Origin: Halobacillus halophilus DSM 2266
Lineage (GTDB): Bacteria; Bacillota; Bacilli; Bacillales; Halobacillaceae
Reading direction: 5' to 3'
DNA length: 64,000 nt
Assembly (NCBI RefSeq): GCF_000284515.1
Contig: NC_017668.1
Coordinates: forward strand, 434,001-498,000
Shown: positions 9,366-18,188 of the stretch, one piece after another
How positions within the stretch are numbered: the stretch's first letter is position 1
Layout of the letters: every line of letters starts with the position of its first letter
Program-made: the position numbers and the translations under genes
The notes under the pieces: generated by a model
Database searches by the model: none
What the model saw: only the letters and a program-made list of their open reading frames with translations
What the model was told of the DNA's origin: nothing

Positions 9366-9526
9366 TCATTTTCCTCAAATTCTCAGTTTAATCTATGTTA
9401 GATAGCATATGCTTCCTATTCGGAGAGGTTATCAAAACGAACATACGCACATTTATTGGGTATTCCTAACAAATTTCCTTCTTTTGTTCACTTATAATAT
9501 AGAAGCCAAGAGAAAGGTTGATTAAA

Positions 9527-10249
9527 GTGATTCATTTTAATAAGGAAGATTTAGATCAGGAAAAACTCATTTGCTTTATCCACGTCCCCAAGACAGGAGG
9601 AAGAACGTTGTGGAACCTTCTGGATAAACAGGAGGTGGATATTATTGTTCGTCATGGTACCTTCTTTAAAAAATTTAATAAGCCAACTACCTATTTTACG
9701 ATGCTGCGGGACCCGGTCGATCGTGTCATTTCAACATACTCTTATATGAGGAGCTATGAAAGGGAACCACTACTTGAACAAATGCAGAATGTCACGTTAA
9801 CAGAATTTATTGATTACATGGGGAGAGAAGATCTGGGGAATCGTCCATACCATAAGAAAGATTTACGCAATATTCGTTTTAGAACAGTCAATATGGCCAC
9901 ACGTTATTTATCAGGTGGGGATCCGAACGATTACAAAAAAGCCTTAAAAAACATGAACAATGAAATGTCTTTTGTGGGGATAACCGACTATTATAACGAA
10001 TCTTTATATATGCTTGAAAAGCAATTTGAATGGTTTCATGTCAAAGATGTGAAAAAAGTAAATGTAACATCGAAGCGTTTAGACGTGAATGAAATACCAG
10101 ACGACCTTATTAAGGAAATAAAAAGACTCAATAAATTAGATATTAAACTTTACAACAAGGCCAAAAGAGACTTTATAAGGAAATGGGGGAGATTTTCCGC
10201 TGAAGAATTACAACATCTTAAAAAATGGAAAGCCGCTAAGGGTTTATAG
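9527..10249 (+). CDS. PAPS-dependent sulfotransferase (Sulfotransfer_2-like)
   Basis: Predicted to move sulfate from PAPS to a carbohydrate hydroxyl. Near the N-terminus HVPKTGGRTLW is the 5'-phosphosulfate-binding loop, and LRDPVDRVISTYSYM about 50 residues later is the 3'-phosphate-binding motif of heparan-sulfate-type sulfotransferases. The product is about 240 residues, usual for the family. I chose GTG 9527 because AGAAAGG lies 9 nt upstream; the in-frame TTG 9518 is too close to that site. It sits just before a surface-glycan region, so a glycan acceptor is plausible but inferred. The C-terminus is lysine-rich. Confidence 0.85.
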   Translation: MIHFNKEDLDQEKLICFIHVPKTGGRTLWNLLDKQEVDIIVRHGTFFKKFNKPTTYFTMLRDPVDRVISTYSYMRSYEREPLLEQMQNVTLTEFIDYMGREDLGNRPYHKKDLRNIRFRTVNMATRYLSGGDPNDYKKALKNMNNEMSFVGITDYYNESLYMLEKQFEWFHVKDVKKVNVTSKRLDVNEIPDDLIKEIKRLNKLDIKLYNKAKRDFIRKWGRFSAEELQHLKKWKAAKGL

Positions 10250-10562
10250 AAAGCAAGGGAGTAGCTCCTCCGGCTGTACTTAGACATATCTTGCTCACTT
10301 CACCTAACCTTATCGAAACTGAGTATTCATAGGGCAGCTTATATAAGTTTTACATGAGTTGTAATTAAGCCAGGATAAAAAACTATCGGTCATATCGTGA
10401 ATCGATAGTTTTTTTAGTAATAAAAAAACTCTTTAGTTAGATTCATACTTTTAGAAAATCACCCATTCTTTACATACTGCAGACAAGTAGGCGCGAGTCT
10501 TTAACCAATATCTTCTTTTTTAATATCATAAAAAGTAACAGTATAGGAAAGAAGGAAATGGT
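10250..10562. other. Intergenic, contains a terminator
   Basis: No gene is seen beyond the terminator at 10377 and the AAGGAAATG ribosome site of the next gene. Confidence 0.5.
10377..10415 (+). terminator. Intrinsic terminator
   Basis: Stem AACTATCG/CGATAGTT extended by A and T runs, 14-nt loop, seven T. It ends the sulfotransferase transcript. Confidence 0.75.
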
Positions 10563-11567
10563 GTGTACTTTAAAGACAAGAAAATTTTGGTTATTGGAGG
10601 CACTGGCACAATAGGTAAATGTATTGTGAAACATTTATTGAACGATCATCCCAAATATATCCGGGTATTCAGCCGTGATGAATATAAGCAGCAACAACTT
10701 CAAGCCGAGCTAGACAATAATAAAAAAGTACAATGTATCATTGGAGACGTTCGTGAATATGATAGTTTATTTACTGCTATGCATGGAGTTGATTATGTGC
10801 TTCATTTAGCAGCAATGAAGCGTGTCGACTCTTGTGAAACCAACCCATTTGAAGCGATAAAGACAAATGTCCAGGGGACTAATAATGTAATTAATGCTGC
10901 AATTGCTCAAGGTGTGAAAAAAGTAATTTTTACTAGCTCGGATAAAGCTGTTTCTCCCACCAATACGTATGGTGCTACTAAACTCATAGGCGAAAGGTTA
11001 ATTTCAGCTGCCCAGATCACCCATGCTGACACGCCAACCAGGTTTGCAAGTGTTCGGTTCGGCAACGTAATGGGCTCAAGAGGATCAGTCATCCCGGTTT
11101 TTAAGGAAGGGATACTCTCAGACCAGAAAATTATCATCACAGATAAAAGCATGACACGCTTTATGATGACTTTGGAACAGGCAACTGAGTTAACTATAAA
11201 AGCTTTAAAAGAAGCCCAGGGCGGAGAAGTATTTGTTCTAAAAATGCCTGTCATTATTTTAGGAAACTTAGTAAATATGGTCTTAGAAGAAACGTGTAAA
11301 AATCACAATATTAATCCTGAACAAATTGAAGTTAATGTTATGGGAGCAAGACCGGGAGAAAAAATGTATGAAGAACTGATGACATATGATGAATCAAAGT
11401 CAGCGTTAGAACTGCCAGATATGTATATTATTCCTGGAAAAATATTCGAGAAAGAAAAGTATAGTAACGCTAAAAAGGCGAGCGTCGGATCTTATGATTC
11501 GATGAACAGAGACGTAATAAAGACTAGTGAATTAAGAAAATTGCTAAAAAAAGCAGGCTTATTGTAA
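10563..11567 (+). CDS. NAD-dependent SDR, PseB/CapD-like UDP-GlcNAc dehydratase family
   Basis: Cytoplasmic nucleotide-sugar enzyme of 334 residues in the PseB/CapE branch of the extended SDR family. Seen directly: Rossmann motif GGTGTIG near residue 12, FSRDE, GDVREYDSL, LHLAAMKRVDSCE, SSDKAV, the YGATK catalytic pair, RFGNVMGSRGSVIPVF, and GARPGEKMYEEL near the end. It would convert UDP-GlcNAc to a 4-keto-6-deoxy sugar, the first step towards pseudaminic acid. It is separated by about 5.4 kb from the pse operon, so membership in that pathway is inferred. Start GTG has AAGGA upstream; it is followed 27 nt later by the next gene. Confidence 0.85.
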   Translation: MYFKDKKILVIGGTGTIGKCIVKHLLNDHPKYIRVFSRDEYKQQQLQAELDNNKKVQCIIGDVREYDSLFTAMHGVDYVLHLAAMKRVDSCETNPFEAIKTNVQGTNNVINAAIAQGVKKVIFTSSDKAVSPTNTYGATKLIGERLISAAQITHADTPTRFASVRFGNVMGSRGSVIPVFKEGILSDQKIIITDKSMTRFMMTLEQATELTIKALKEAQGGEVFVLKMPVIILGNLVNMVLEETCKNHNINPEQIEVNVMGARPGEKMYEELMTYDESKSALELPDMYIIPGKIFEKEKYSNAKKASVGSYDSMNRDVIKTSELRKLLKKAGLL

Positions 11568-11594
11568 AACCCGAGCATTGTATAGGAGGTAGTA

Positions 11595-12131
11595 ATGGAT
11601 AATTTTATAAGAAACTATTGGTCTTTATATCTGAATTTCATTAATGCTTTTAAGAGGTTGTCTTATAAAGGCTTTTCTATTCCATATTTATACCATTTAC
11701 AAGCCTTCGTTTTATACAATAAAAAAATCATCAATAAATTGTCTGGAAAAAAATATATAAATAAATCTGGAAGGCAGGTAGATATCCAGAAGAAGTTTCC
11801 AGATGTTTTCCTTAAGTTTATTGGCTCATATATAAAAGCCCCATCCATAAAATCCCCGCCTCGTAAAGGTGCTGTTCATATTATGAAATCACTCCGTTAT
11901 CCTTCTAATATCTTTGTTAAGTATTTGAATTCACCAAAGACCATTAAACTAATTTTTGTAGACGACAAAGAGAAAAATAAAGAAATTAAGAGTAGTCTCT
12001 CCACCCAAAATCATAATCCTCTTAAAAAGTTTAAATCGAAAAAAATTAGGTCGGTTTCGCTAACAAGTAATATTGTATTGAATAGGAAACATGTACAAAA
12101 GAAGAGGACTGGAGAGAGTAATGAAGTCTGA
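11595..12131 (+). CDS. Truncated paralogue of the 530-residue glycosyltransferase-like protein
   Basis: A basic 178-residue product with TAGGAGG before the ATG. Its first ~120 residues align with the N-terminus of the protein at 14385: NYWS.Y.NF, YKG.SIPYL.H, then a matching KK..F, and R.P..I...L near residue 110. The large C-terminal catalytic domain of that protein is absent, and I see no decayed remainder in the 160 nt downstream. It is either a truncated duplicate or a stand-alone version of the N-terminal domain. Function unknown; it is in line with the PseB-like gene upstream and the methyltransferase downstream. Confidence 0.65.
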   Translation: MDNFIRNYWSLYLNFINAFKRLSYKGFSIPYLYHLQAFVLYNKKIINKLSGKKYINKSGRQVDIQKKFPDVFLKFIGSYIKAPSIKSPPRKGAVHIMKSLRYPSNIFVKYLNSPKTIKLIFVDDKEKNKEIKSSLSTQNHNPLKKFKSKKIRSVSLTSNIVLNRKHVQKKRTGESNEV

Positions 12132-12294
12132 CGGGAGAAGAAGTTATTATAGTAAGTGTTTTAAAGTATTATGGATCAATGGAAGCGTGTCTATAGTATA
12201 GATCAAACCCGATGAATCTTTGGCTAAAGTATTTTCATTTGATCAAGTAAGTTTATGATAGAAGTGTTATTTTTAACCTGAAAGGTGCAGATTA

Positions 12295-12903
12295 ATGAAG
12301 AAGAAAAAGAGTAAGACGCTAAGAGAAATCCATGATTATTGGGCTGAGGGAACATCAGGTGGAAACTCCCCCCAGAGTTACGTCCCTCATGTGCAGAGGA
12401 GTAAAGTATTAGCGGACTATGTAAACAAGTATATTAAGAAAAAGGGCAAGGTCCTGGAAATAGGTTGTAATGTAGGGAGAAACTTAAATTATCTTTATGA
12501 ACAGGGCTTTCAAAATTTGACGGGAATAGAGATTAGTGAACAAGCAATCCAAGAAATGAAGAAGACTTATCCATCGTTAATCGATAACTCTACTATAATT
12601 ACCTCCCCTGTGGAAAATATAATTAAAACGCTCCCTTCTAATGATTTTGATTTAGTTTTTACAATGGCCGTATTAGAACATATTCACCCGGATAGCGAAT
12701 GGATATTTAGTGATATTGCGAGAATTACTGGAGGATATTTAATTACCGTTGAAGCGGAAAAAGCTGAAAATTGGCGCTTGTTTCCAAGAAACTATAAAAC
12801 AATTTTTGAAAAAATCGGGCTTAAACAAATAAAAGAAAACCATTGTAGAGATATGGGGTTAAGTAACTATACAATTAGGATATTTAAAAAACAAACGAAG
12901 TAA
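12295..12903 (+). CDS. Class I SAM-dependent methyltransferase
   Basis: A 202-residue methyltransferase of the class I fold. Motif I is VLEIGCNVGRN near residue 53, then GIEISEQAI (motif II, acidic residue binding the SAM ribose), and DLVFTMAVLEHIHPD (motif IV/post-IV). The ATG follows GAAAGG. Position at the end of a surface-glycan group before a terminator suggests a sugar or glycan-precursor substrate, but the substrate cannot be read from the sequence. Confidence 0.85.
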   Translation: MKKKKSKTLREIHDYWAEGTSGGNSPQSYVPHVQRSKVLADYVNKYIKKKGKVLEIGCNVGRNLNYLYEQGFQNLTGIEISEQAIQEMKKTYPSLIDNSTIITSPVENIIKTLPSNDFDLVFTMAVLEHIHPDSEWIFSDIARITGGYLITVEAEKAENWRLFPRNYKTIFEKIGLKQIKENHCRDMGLSNYTIRIFKKQTK

Positions 12904-12930
12904 AATAATGAAGTATGCTGATGCTAATTA

Positions 12931-12963
12931 AGCTATGGAATATCATATTCCATAGCTTTTTTT
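12931..12963 (+). terminator. Intrinsic terminator
   Basis: A 12-bp perfect stem AGCTATGGAATA/TATTCCATAGCT, 3-nt loop, then seven T. It closes the 10563-12903 group. Confidence 0.9.
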
Positions 12964-13284
12964 ATTCCTCCAAGGCTCTTTTAAAGTTCTGTTTTGATAT
13001 CAAAGTTAAGCTCCGGATACCTGAAGACTCAGTTTCGAGATAAATTGGGTCCGTCGCCAAAAAAGGATGAGGGCGGCTACGGAAACAACTCGTCTTGTTC
13101 CATCACCCAGACACTCGAGACATAAGCCGCTCATCAACGGATTGAAAAACCGCCATCCTTTTGATGGTCGGCTTATGCTGGTCGTGTCTTTCGGGGTGAT
13201 TCCACATTTGAACACTTTCCAACGGGGGAACGGTGAGCTTCCTCGCTCGTTTCACTCCCTGCGGGATCTCACCTAGTCCCTTAT

Positions 13285-13497
13285 CCCGTTCTTACACTCA
13301 GGATAGGTATAGTCATAAACCAATGCCTAAACGTCATGGAGTGCTATCCAGCTCCAGCACCTAGCGTCTAGTGAGACTTCCCTCACTTCTGTACGATAAG
13401 GCAACATCGAATCGCTCCGCTCTTCGTGTTTTCTTTATCTCCGCCAGCTCAGCCCAGTCCATACGCCGCTGACCAAGGTGCTTCCGCTTTTAACCCG
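13285..13497 (-). repeat. Nested module A in element copy 1
   Basis: Reverse-complement relative to the module at 43525-43860. Both run from GGTTAAAAGCGGAAGCACC to GTGTAAGAACGGG and share a long block with GCTGGCGGAGATAAAGAAA and GAAGTGAGGGAAGTCTCAC. Flanks are GACTCCC on one side and GGGAT on the other, i.e. it splits the palindrome found uninterrupted in copy 2 at 33321-33330. Confidence 0.7.
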
Positions 13498-13792
13498 GGA
13501 GTCTCGCTATTTCCCCACCAACCCAGCCACAGGAGAATAACGGAACCTTCCAGAAGAGAGAATCCTCGCCTTCTTAACTGGCTAAATGCTTCTATGACAG
13601 GCTATTCCAGATCTTTATAGCATGAAAATAGCCTCATATTCACATGCTCATATTGTGCATCAAGAAGATATCTTAAGTGGTTTCGAGTTGCTGATTTGGC
13701 AAGGTCCGGAGGGGGACGATGTAGACTCCTGCGGGATGAACATGATCGGTGAGATCCGCAGGGCTGTTAAGCCCGAGGAAGCTCAGCACAAG

Positions 13793-13854
13793 GGATGTTC
13801 GACTAAGACCGCCACGTCTTGTGGCAACGTCGAACGACCCTGCGTCGTGCAGGG
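13793..13854 (+). repeat. Nested 62-bp module B in element copy 1
   Basis: Nearly identical to 43916-43977, from GGATGTTCGACTAAGACC to CGTCGTGCAGGG. It contains two hairpins (ATGTTCGAC..GTCGAAC and CCTGC..GCAGG). Copy 2 lacks it and has only a short CACATGC joint. Confidence 0.7.
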
Positions 13855-13942
13855 CCGCGGAAAGCGAGCCGTTCCCTGGAGCTCCTTTCTCCAGACAATA
13901 TCTCGAAACTGAGTCTTCAACTATCCGGCCCTTTAGCTTAAT

Positions 13943-14384
13943 ATTGAAAAAATCTCTTTTCATTATTAAGCGGCAAGCCATTTTAATGGGTTGCGTTGCG
14001 CTCCCCCGGGCTTATAACAATTATTTTCACCGAGCTTTCCATTTATGAATATTGTATTAATCAGACTTATGTGTTTGAGGTATTCATAGGCTTAGTCAAT
14101 TTTAGTAAGGGATGAATTTATTACAGGAAAAAACTATTAATTATTGGAGTATTTGATTCCATTGATATGAACCTGGCCGTGTCGAATCAATATCAGCAAT
14201 ATTTACAAGTGCGGAAAAGGAAACTTCACTTTAGGTGTTTCCATCATGCGCTGGGCCCGTTGATATAAATAATCAAGAGGCAACTGGGTATGACTCTCGA
14301 TGAAAGGATTCCGATAACGAAAGCATGAACTGAAAAAATATAAGCTTATTAGAGTTAAAACTTGAACAAGGAAAGGTAAATTTA
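13943..14384. other. Intergenic after repeat copy 1
   Basis: About 440 bases with no supported gene; only the ribosome site (GAAAGG) of the next gene is recognisable. Confidence 0.5.
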
Positions 14385-15977
14385 ATGAATATTTATGAAC
14401 AAAATTACTGGTCTGTGTACGTGAACTTCCTTGAAGATTTTCAGGATTTAAAATATAAGGGTTATTCAATACCTTACCTATGTCATTATGCAAGCTTGAT
14501 TAGAAGTAATAAAAGGTTAGTAGCGAAACTTCATAATAAAAAATTTTTTCAAAGCTTAAAGGTAAAAGTTTATGATTCAAAGGAAGTACAAGAAAAGTTT
14601 AATGACTTTATTAATGCTCATAAAAAAGAAAGAAAGGTTAAAACCACAGGCAAAGTCGTTATACATGATGTTTATAACCTTTTGCGTTTCCCTATACAAA
14701 TAAAGAGGAATCTTTTTACAAAAGATAATAGCTTGTTTTTAATAGAGTCCACGAAAAGTAAGCCAAAAAACAAACAGGAAAACAAACAGGAAAACAAACA
14801 GAAAATTAAACAAAGAAATAAAAAAAGTAAACAGAGATATAAACAAAGTAAAAAAATAAGCAGGCCACAGAAACGAAGAAAGAAACAAAAAATCAAAGTG
14901 TCTAATGGTATTAAGGTGAAAGTTAAAGCAAGAAGTCGATCGACTTTAGTTAATAGTAATACCAATCACGCGAGCCATCATAAGACTTTCAACTCTTATC
15001 TTCCGTCCTTTGATCAATCTACTATTAAACGTATGCAGATTAAAGCAACCCGGATCATAAATACTTTTCCAAGGAACCACTTATATCATGACAAACTATT
15101 TAAAAAACGATTTTTCGCGCAAATTAGCAAAATAATAAGTCGAATTGAAGAGTGTAATGGTCTTTTTGAACAGGAGGATGTATCGGCTGTCATTGTTCCA
15201 TCTACGCATTACCCTGAAAGTAGAACCTTAGTCATAGTGGCAGCGGAAAAAGGGATTCCTACCATATGTATGCAGCATGGTATCATCTCCAGTGAGTTTG
15301 GATATTTACCTAAGATCGCTGATGTTGATGGAGTATATGGTCAGTTTGAAGTGGATTGGTTTAAGTCAAAGGGGATTGATGAAAATGGGCTGAGTATCAT
15401 TGGCCACCCCCGGTTTGATTTCTTAAATAGACCACCATCTATGAAAAAGACAGATGTTATAAAGGCTCTAAGTTTGCACCCTAATAAAAAGAATATTTTG
15501 GTGATTGTAAGAGGAAATAACCAACTTGGTATGTGGAAAACTTTTCTTGATCATATCCCTTTTAAAAAGGAAGCAAATATCATTATCCGCGACTTTACCA
15601 CTAAACCACACTCATTAACTAAATCCCATCCATTTACATTCTCTTCAAGACACATTCGTCTTTATGATCTTATAAAGGCATCTGATGTGGTTGTATCCTA
15701 TTGTTCTACGGTAGCTCTTGAGGCTATGATCGCTGGAAAACCTGTCTTCATTATGAATGAACAAATCCCCGGCTATGTTGGTTATTATGATGGGCTAAAG
15801 GATTTGTTCCATTCTTCTCCAGCCACCTTATCTAAGACAGTTAATGAGTACATTAAATCTAAGAAAAATCATAAAAAATACTCGGAAATAAAAAGGGAAT
15901 TTCTAGCATACGCTTATCCTGGTGGAAAGCTTTCTAACGTACGACTCATGAAGTTAATACGAAGGTTAACCTCATAA
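14385..15977 (+). CDS. GT-B-fold glycan/poly-alcohol-phosphate transferase-like protein
   Basis: A 530-residue protein in three parts: an N-terminal ~120-residue domain shared with the gene at 11595; a lysine/asparagine/glutamine-rich linker (about 124-190) that includes a 12-bp tandem repeat (NKQE); and a C-terminal GT-B-type domain with ICMQHGIISSEFGYLP, IGHPRFDFL and YCSTVALEAMIAGKPVF. These resemble the CDP-glycerol glycerophosphotransferase and surface-carbohydrate (LpxB-like) families. The protein at 44134 shares the PRFD.L and ALEA...GKP blocks. It lies just before the pseudaminic-acid operon, so it may attach that sugar or another surface residue; this is inferred. ATG has GAAAGG upstream. 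Confidence 0.7.
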   Translation: MNIYEQNYWSVYVNFLEDFQDLKYKGYSIPYLCHYASLIRSNKRLVAKLHNKKFFQSLKVKVYDSKEVQEKFNDFINAHKKERKVKTTGKVVIHDVYNLLRFPIQIKRNLFTKDNSLFLIESTKSKPKNKQENKQENKQKIKQRNKKSKQRYKQSKKISRPQKRRKKQKIKVSNGIKVKVKARSRSTLVNSNTNHASHHKTFNSYLPSFDQSTIKRMQIKATRIINTFPRNHLYHDKLFKKRFFAQISKIISRIEECNGLFEQEDVSAVIVPSTHYPESRTLVIVAAEKGIPTICMQHGIISSEFGYLPKIADVDGVYGQFEVDWFKSKGIDENGLSIIGHPRFDFLNRPPSMKKTDVIKALSLHPNKKNILVIVRGNNQLGMWKTFLDHIPFKKEANIIIRDFTTKPHSLTKSHPFTFSSRHIRLYDLIKASDVVVSYCSTVALEAMIAGKPVFIMNEQIPGYVGYYDGLKDLFHSSPATLSKTVNEYIKSKKNHKKYSEIKREFLAYAYPGGKLSNVRLMKLIRRLTS

Positions 15978-16026
15978 TATTCTCAGCGCCAAATATATAT
16001 GGTGAATATAAAGGGAGAGTGGGATT

Positions 16027-16968
16027 ATGAATATCCTAGTTACAGGAGGCGCTGGTTTCATCGGTCGCTGGGTAGTGAAGCTCTTATTAGAGGAAAAGCA
16101 CAATGTGTGGGTGCTAGATGACTTATCGAACGGAAGTATTAAAAACATTGAAGAACTGCTGGTGTATAAAAATTTCAAGGCATTTATTCATGGAGATATC
16201 AAGGATCAAAAAACGATAGAGAGTCTTTTTTATCCTGGGATTGATTTGTGTTATCACCTCGCAGCCAGCATCAATGTTCAGGATAGTATTGATGATCCAG
16301 AAACCACTTTTAATAATGATACAATCGGTACTTTTTATTTGCTGGAACTATGTCGTAAGCGCAACACCAAAATGGTTTTCATGAGCACGTGCATGGTGTA
16401 TGACCGTGCGGATGAAAAAGGGATTACGGAAAAAGATCCGATTAAGCCGGCATCTCCTTATGCAGGGGCAAAAATTGCCGCTGAAAATATGGTTTTGTCC
16501 TATCATTACGCCTATGGACTTCCTGTAACAGTGGTTCGTCCATTCAACACGTATGGACCATACCAAAAGACTGGGGGAGAAGGCGGGGTCGTTGCAATCT
16601 TTATCAAAAATAAGTTAAACGGACTTCCTTTACAAATATATGGAGATGGAACACAGACGCGAGATCTCTTGTATGTAGAGGATTGCGCACGTTTTGTGGT
16701 GCAGGCTGGTTACAGGGATGAAGTGAATGGAGAAATTGTGAATGCCGGGTTAGGCCGTGATATTACTATAAACGAGCTGGCTGAAATGATTGCAAGCGAC
16801 CCCAGTCATGTTAGGCATGTGGAGCACATACACCCGCAAAGTGAAATTCCTAAATTGCTTTGTGACTACAGCAAGGCGAAACGTTTGCTTGGATGGGAAC
16901 CTGCGATTTCTTTATCAGAAGGGATTCAAAAAACGGAAGAGTGGATCGACAGTACGAAATTAATTTAA
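16027..16968 (+). CDS. NAD-dependent epimerase/dehydratase (extended SDR)
   Basis: A 313-residue nucleotide-sugar SDR with GGAGFIG at residues 7-13, LDDLSNGS, YHLAASINVQDS, STCMVYD, the catalytic YAGAK, RPFNTYGP, and the C-terminal LGWEP typical of dTDP-glucose dehydratase/UDP-glucose epimerase-like enzymes. It is first in a tight operon with pseC, pseG, pseH and pseI. Bacillus thuringiensis uses two SDRs, Pen and Pal, in place of PseB to make UDP-4-keto-6-deoxy-L-AltNAc. This enzyme and the PseB-like one at 10563 could be such a pair (inference). Legionaminic-type or unrelated activity is not excluded. Confidence 0.82.
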   Translation: MNILVTGGAGFIGRWVVKLLLEEKHNVWVLDDLSNGSIKNIEELLVYKNFKAFIHGDIKDQKTIESLFYPGIDLCYHLAASINVQDSIDDPETTFNNDTIGTFYLLELCRKRNTKMVFMSTCMVYDRADEKGITEKDPIKPASPYAGAKIAAENMVLSYHYAYGLPVTVVRPFNTYGPYQKTGGEGGVVAIFIKNKLNGLPLQIYGDGTQTRDLLYVEDCARFVVQAGYRDEVNGEIVNAGLGRDITINELAEMIASDPSHVRHVEHIHPQSEIPKLLCDYSKAKRLLGWEPAISLSEGIQKTEEWIDSTKLI

Positions 16969-16982
16969 AGGGGCTTAAGAGT

Positions 16983-18188
16983 GTGGGAGAAAAGCTAGCC
17001 ATTTTTGGGGGAGATCCAGTACGTGATTCGATGCTTCCTTATGGAAAACAGACGATCGATGACCAGGATATTCAAAAAGTCGTCGAAACTTTGAAAAGTG
17101 ATTATATCACCACGGGGCCGGCTCTCAGGGAATTCGAAAAAGGGGTGGCTGATTACGTAGGAGCGGCGTATGCTGTCGCCTTTTCCAATGGTACTGCCGC
17201 TTTACACGCTGCGTGTTTCGCGGCAGGAATCGGCAAAGGAGATGAAGTGATTACGACTCCATTGACTTTTGTCGCCAGTGCAAATTGTGTTTGGTATACA
17301 GGTGGAAGACCAGTGTTCGCTGATGTTGATCCACAAACCTACAACATCGACCCTGTTTCGATTGAGTCGCTGGTGACTCGTAAAACGAAAGCGATCATTC
17401 CTGTGGATTACTCAGGGCAGCCGGCAGATTATGAAAAGATTCAAGCGATTGCAGACAAATACGAATTGGTCATTATTGAAGATGCCGCTCATGCTATTGG
17501 AGCTGAATATAGAGGGAAAAAGGTAGGTTCCTATAGCGATATGACCATGTTCAGCTTTCATCCTGTTAAGCACATTACAACAGGTGAAGGGGGCGTTATT
17601 GCAACAAACAACCGTGATTATTACGAGAAGTTAATGATGTTCCGAACTCACGGTATTACCCGAGATGTTGAGAAGCTTTTAGAGAAGCGTCACCCATGGG
17701 AATATGAAATGCAATTTTTAGGTTATAACTACCGAATGACCGATATTCAGGCAGCTTTAGGGAGCAGTCAATTGAAGAAGCTGGACCGTTTTGTAGCTAA
17801 ACGCCGGAAGTATGTAAAGGATTATAATGAGGCGTTTGCAACTATGAATTACATTGGAATTCAGGAGCAACTTGCCGATACGGCATCTTCTTACCATCTA
17901 TATGTGATTCGCTTGGATGGACCATTAAAAGGTTTGAGAAAAGAAGTTTTTGAGGCTCTTCGCGCAGAGAATATTGGTGTGAACGTCCATTACATCCCTG
18001 TGCATACCCAACCTTATTATAAAGAGCGAGGGTACACAAAGGGATTATGCCCGGTGGCCGAACACGTATATGAACAGATCCTAAGTCTACCTTTATATTC
18101 AGGAATGAGTCCCCGTGATGTTCAGGATGTTGTCAAAGCTGTAAAAAAAGTGACAGCCTATTATGTGAATAACGCTGGTGGTAGTTAA
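16983..18188 (+). CDS. pseC: UDP-4-amino-4,6-dideoxy-N-acetyl-beta-L-altrosamine transaminase
   Basis: PLP-dependent sugar aminotransferase of the DegT/DnrJ/EryC1/StrS family, which transfers an amino group to C4 of the UDP-4-keto sugar. About 401 residues. Seen: YGKQTIDDQDI at the N-terminus, FSNGTAALHAA, TPLTFVASANC, EDAAHAIGAEY, and FSFHPVKHITTGEGG, containing the PLP lysine. I start it at GTG 16983 with AAAGGGG 9 nt upstream; an in-frame ATG further left lies inside the previous gene. Its stop overlaps the ATG of pseG by one base. The PseC assignment rests on these motifs and on pseG, pseH and pseI following directly. Confidence 0.92.
   Translation: MGEKLAIFGGDPVRDSMLPYGKQTIDDQDIQKVVETLKSDYITTGPALREFEKGVADYVGAAYAVAFSNGTAALHAACFAAGIGKGDEVITTPLTFVASANCVWYTGGRPVFADVDPQTYNIDPVSIESLVTRKTKAIIPVDYSGQPADYEKIQAIADKYELVIIEDAAHAIGAEYRGKKVGSYSDMTMFSFHPVKHITTGEGGVIATNNRDYYEKLMMFRTHGITRDVEKLLEKRHPWEYEMQFLGYNYRMTDIQAALGSSQLKKLDRFVAKRRKYVKDYNEAFATMNYIGIQEQLADTASSYHLYVIRLDGPLKGLRKEVFEALRAENIGVNVHYIPVHTQPYYKERGYTKGLCPVAEHVYEQILSLPLYSGMSPRDVQDVVKAVKKVTAYYVNNAGGS

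Larger units (their letters stand above)
13005..13942. repeat. Non-coding terminal-inverted-repeat element, copy 1 (with nested modules)
   Basis: A ~0.94-kb element bounded by a 21-bp perfect inverted repeat: GAAGACTCAGTTTCGAGAT (left arm 13022-13042) and its reverse complement (right arm 13899-13919). Outside the arms lie TTAAGCT..CCGGAT and ATCCGGCCC..AGCTTAA. The inside is GC-richer than the surroundings and holds hairpins such as GACTCCTGCGGGA/GATCCGCAGGG. No frame encodes a plausible protein. Compared with copy 2 it has extra blocks near 13090-13215, at 13285-13497 and at 13793-13854. A non-autonomous mobile or structured repeat is inferred. Confidence 0.8.

Noticed and set aside
13067-14048. 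Several 64-102-codon frames in element copy 1
   Set aside because: They lie in hairpin-rich repeat DNA, differ between the element copies by frame-breaking indels, and have no ribosome sites.
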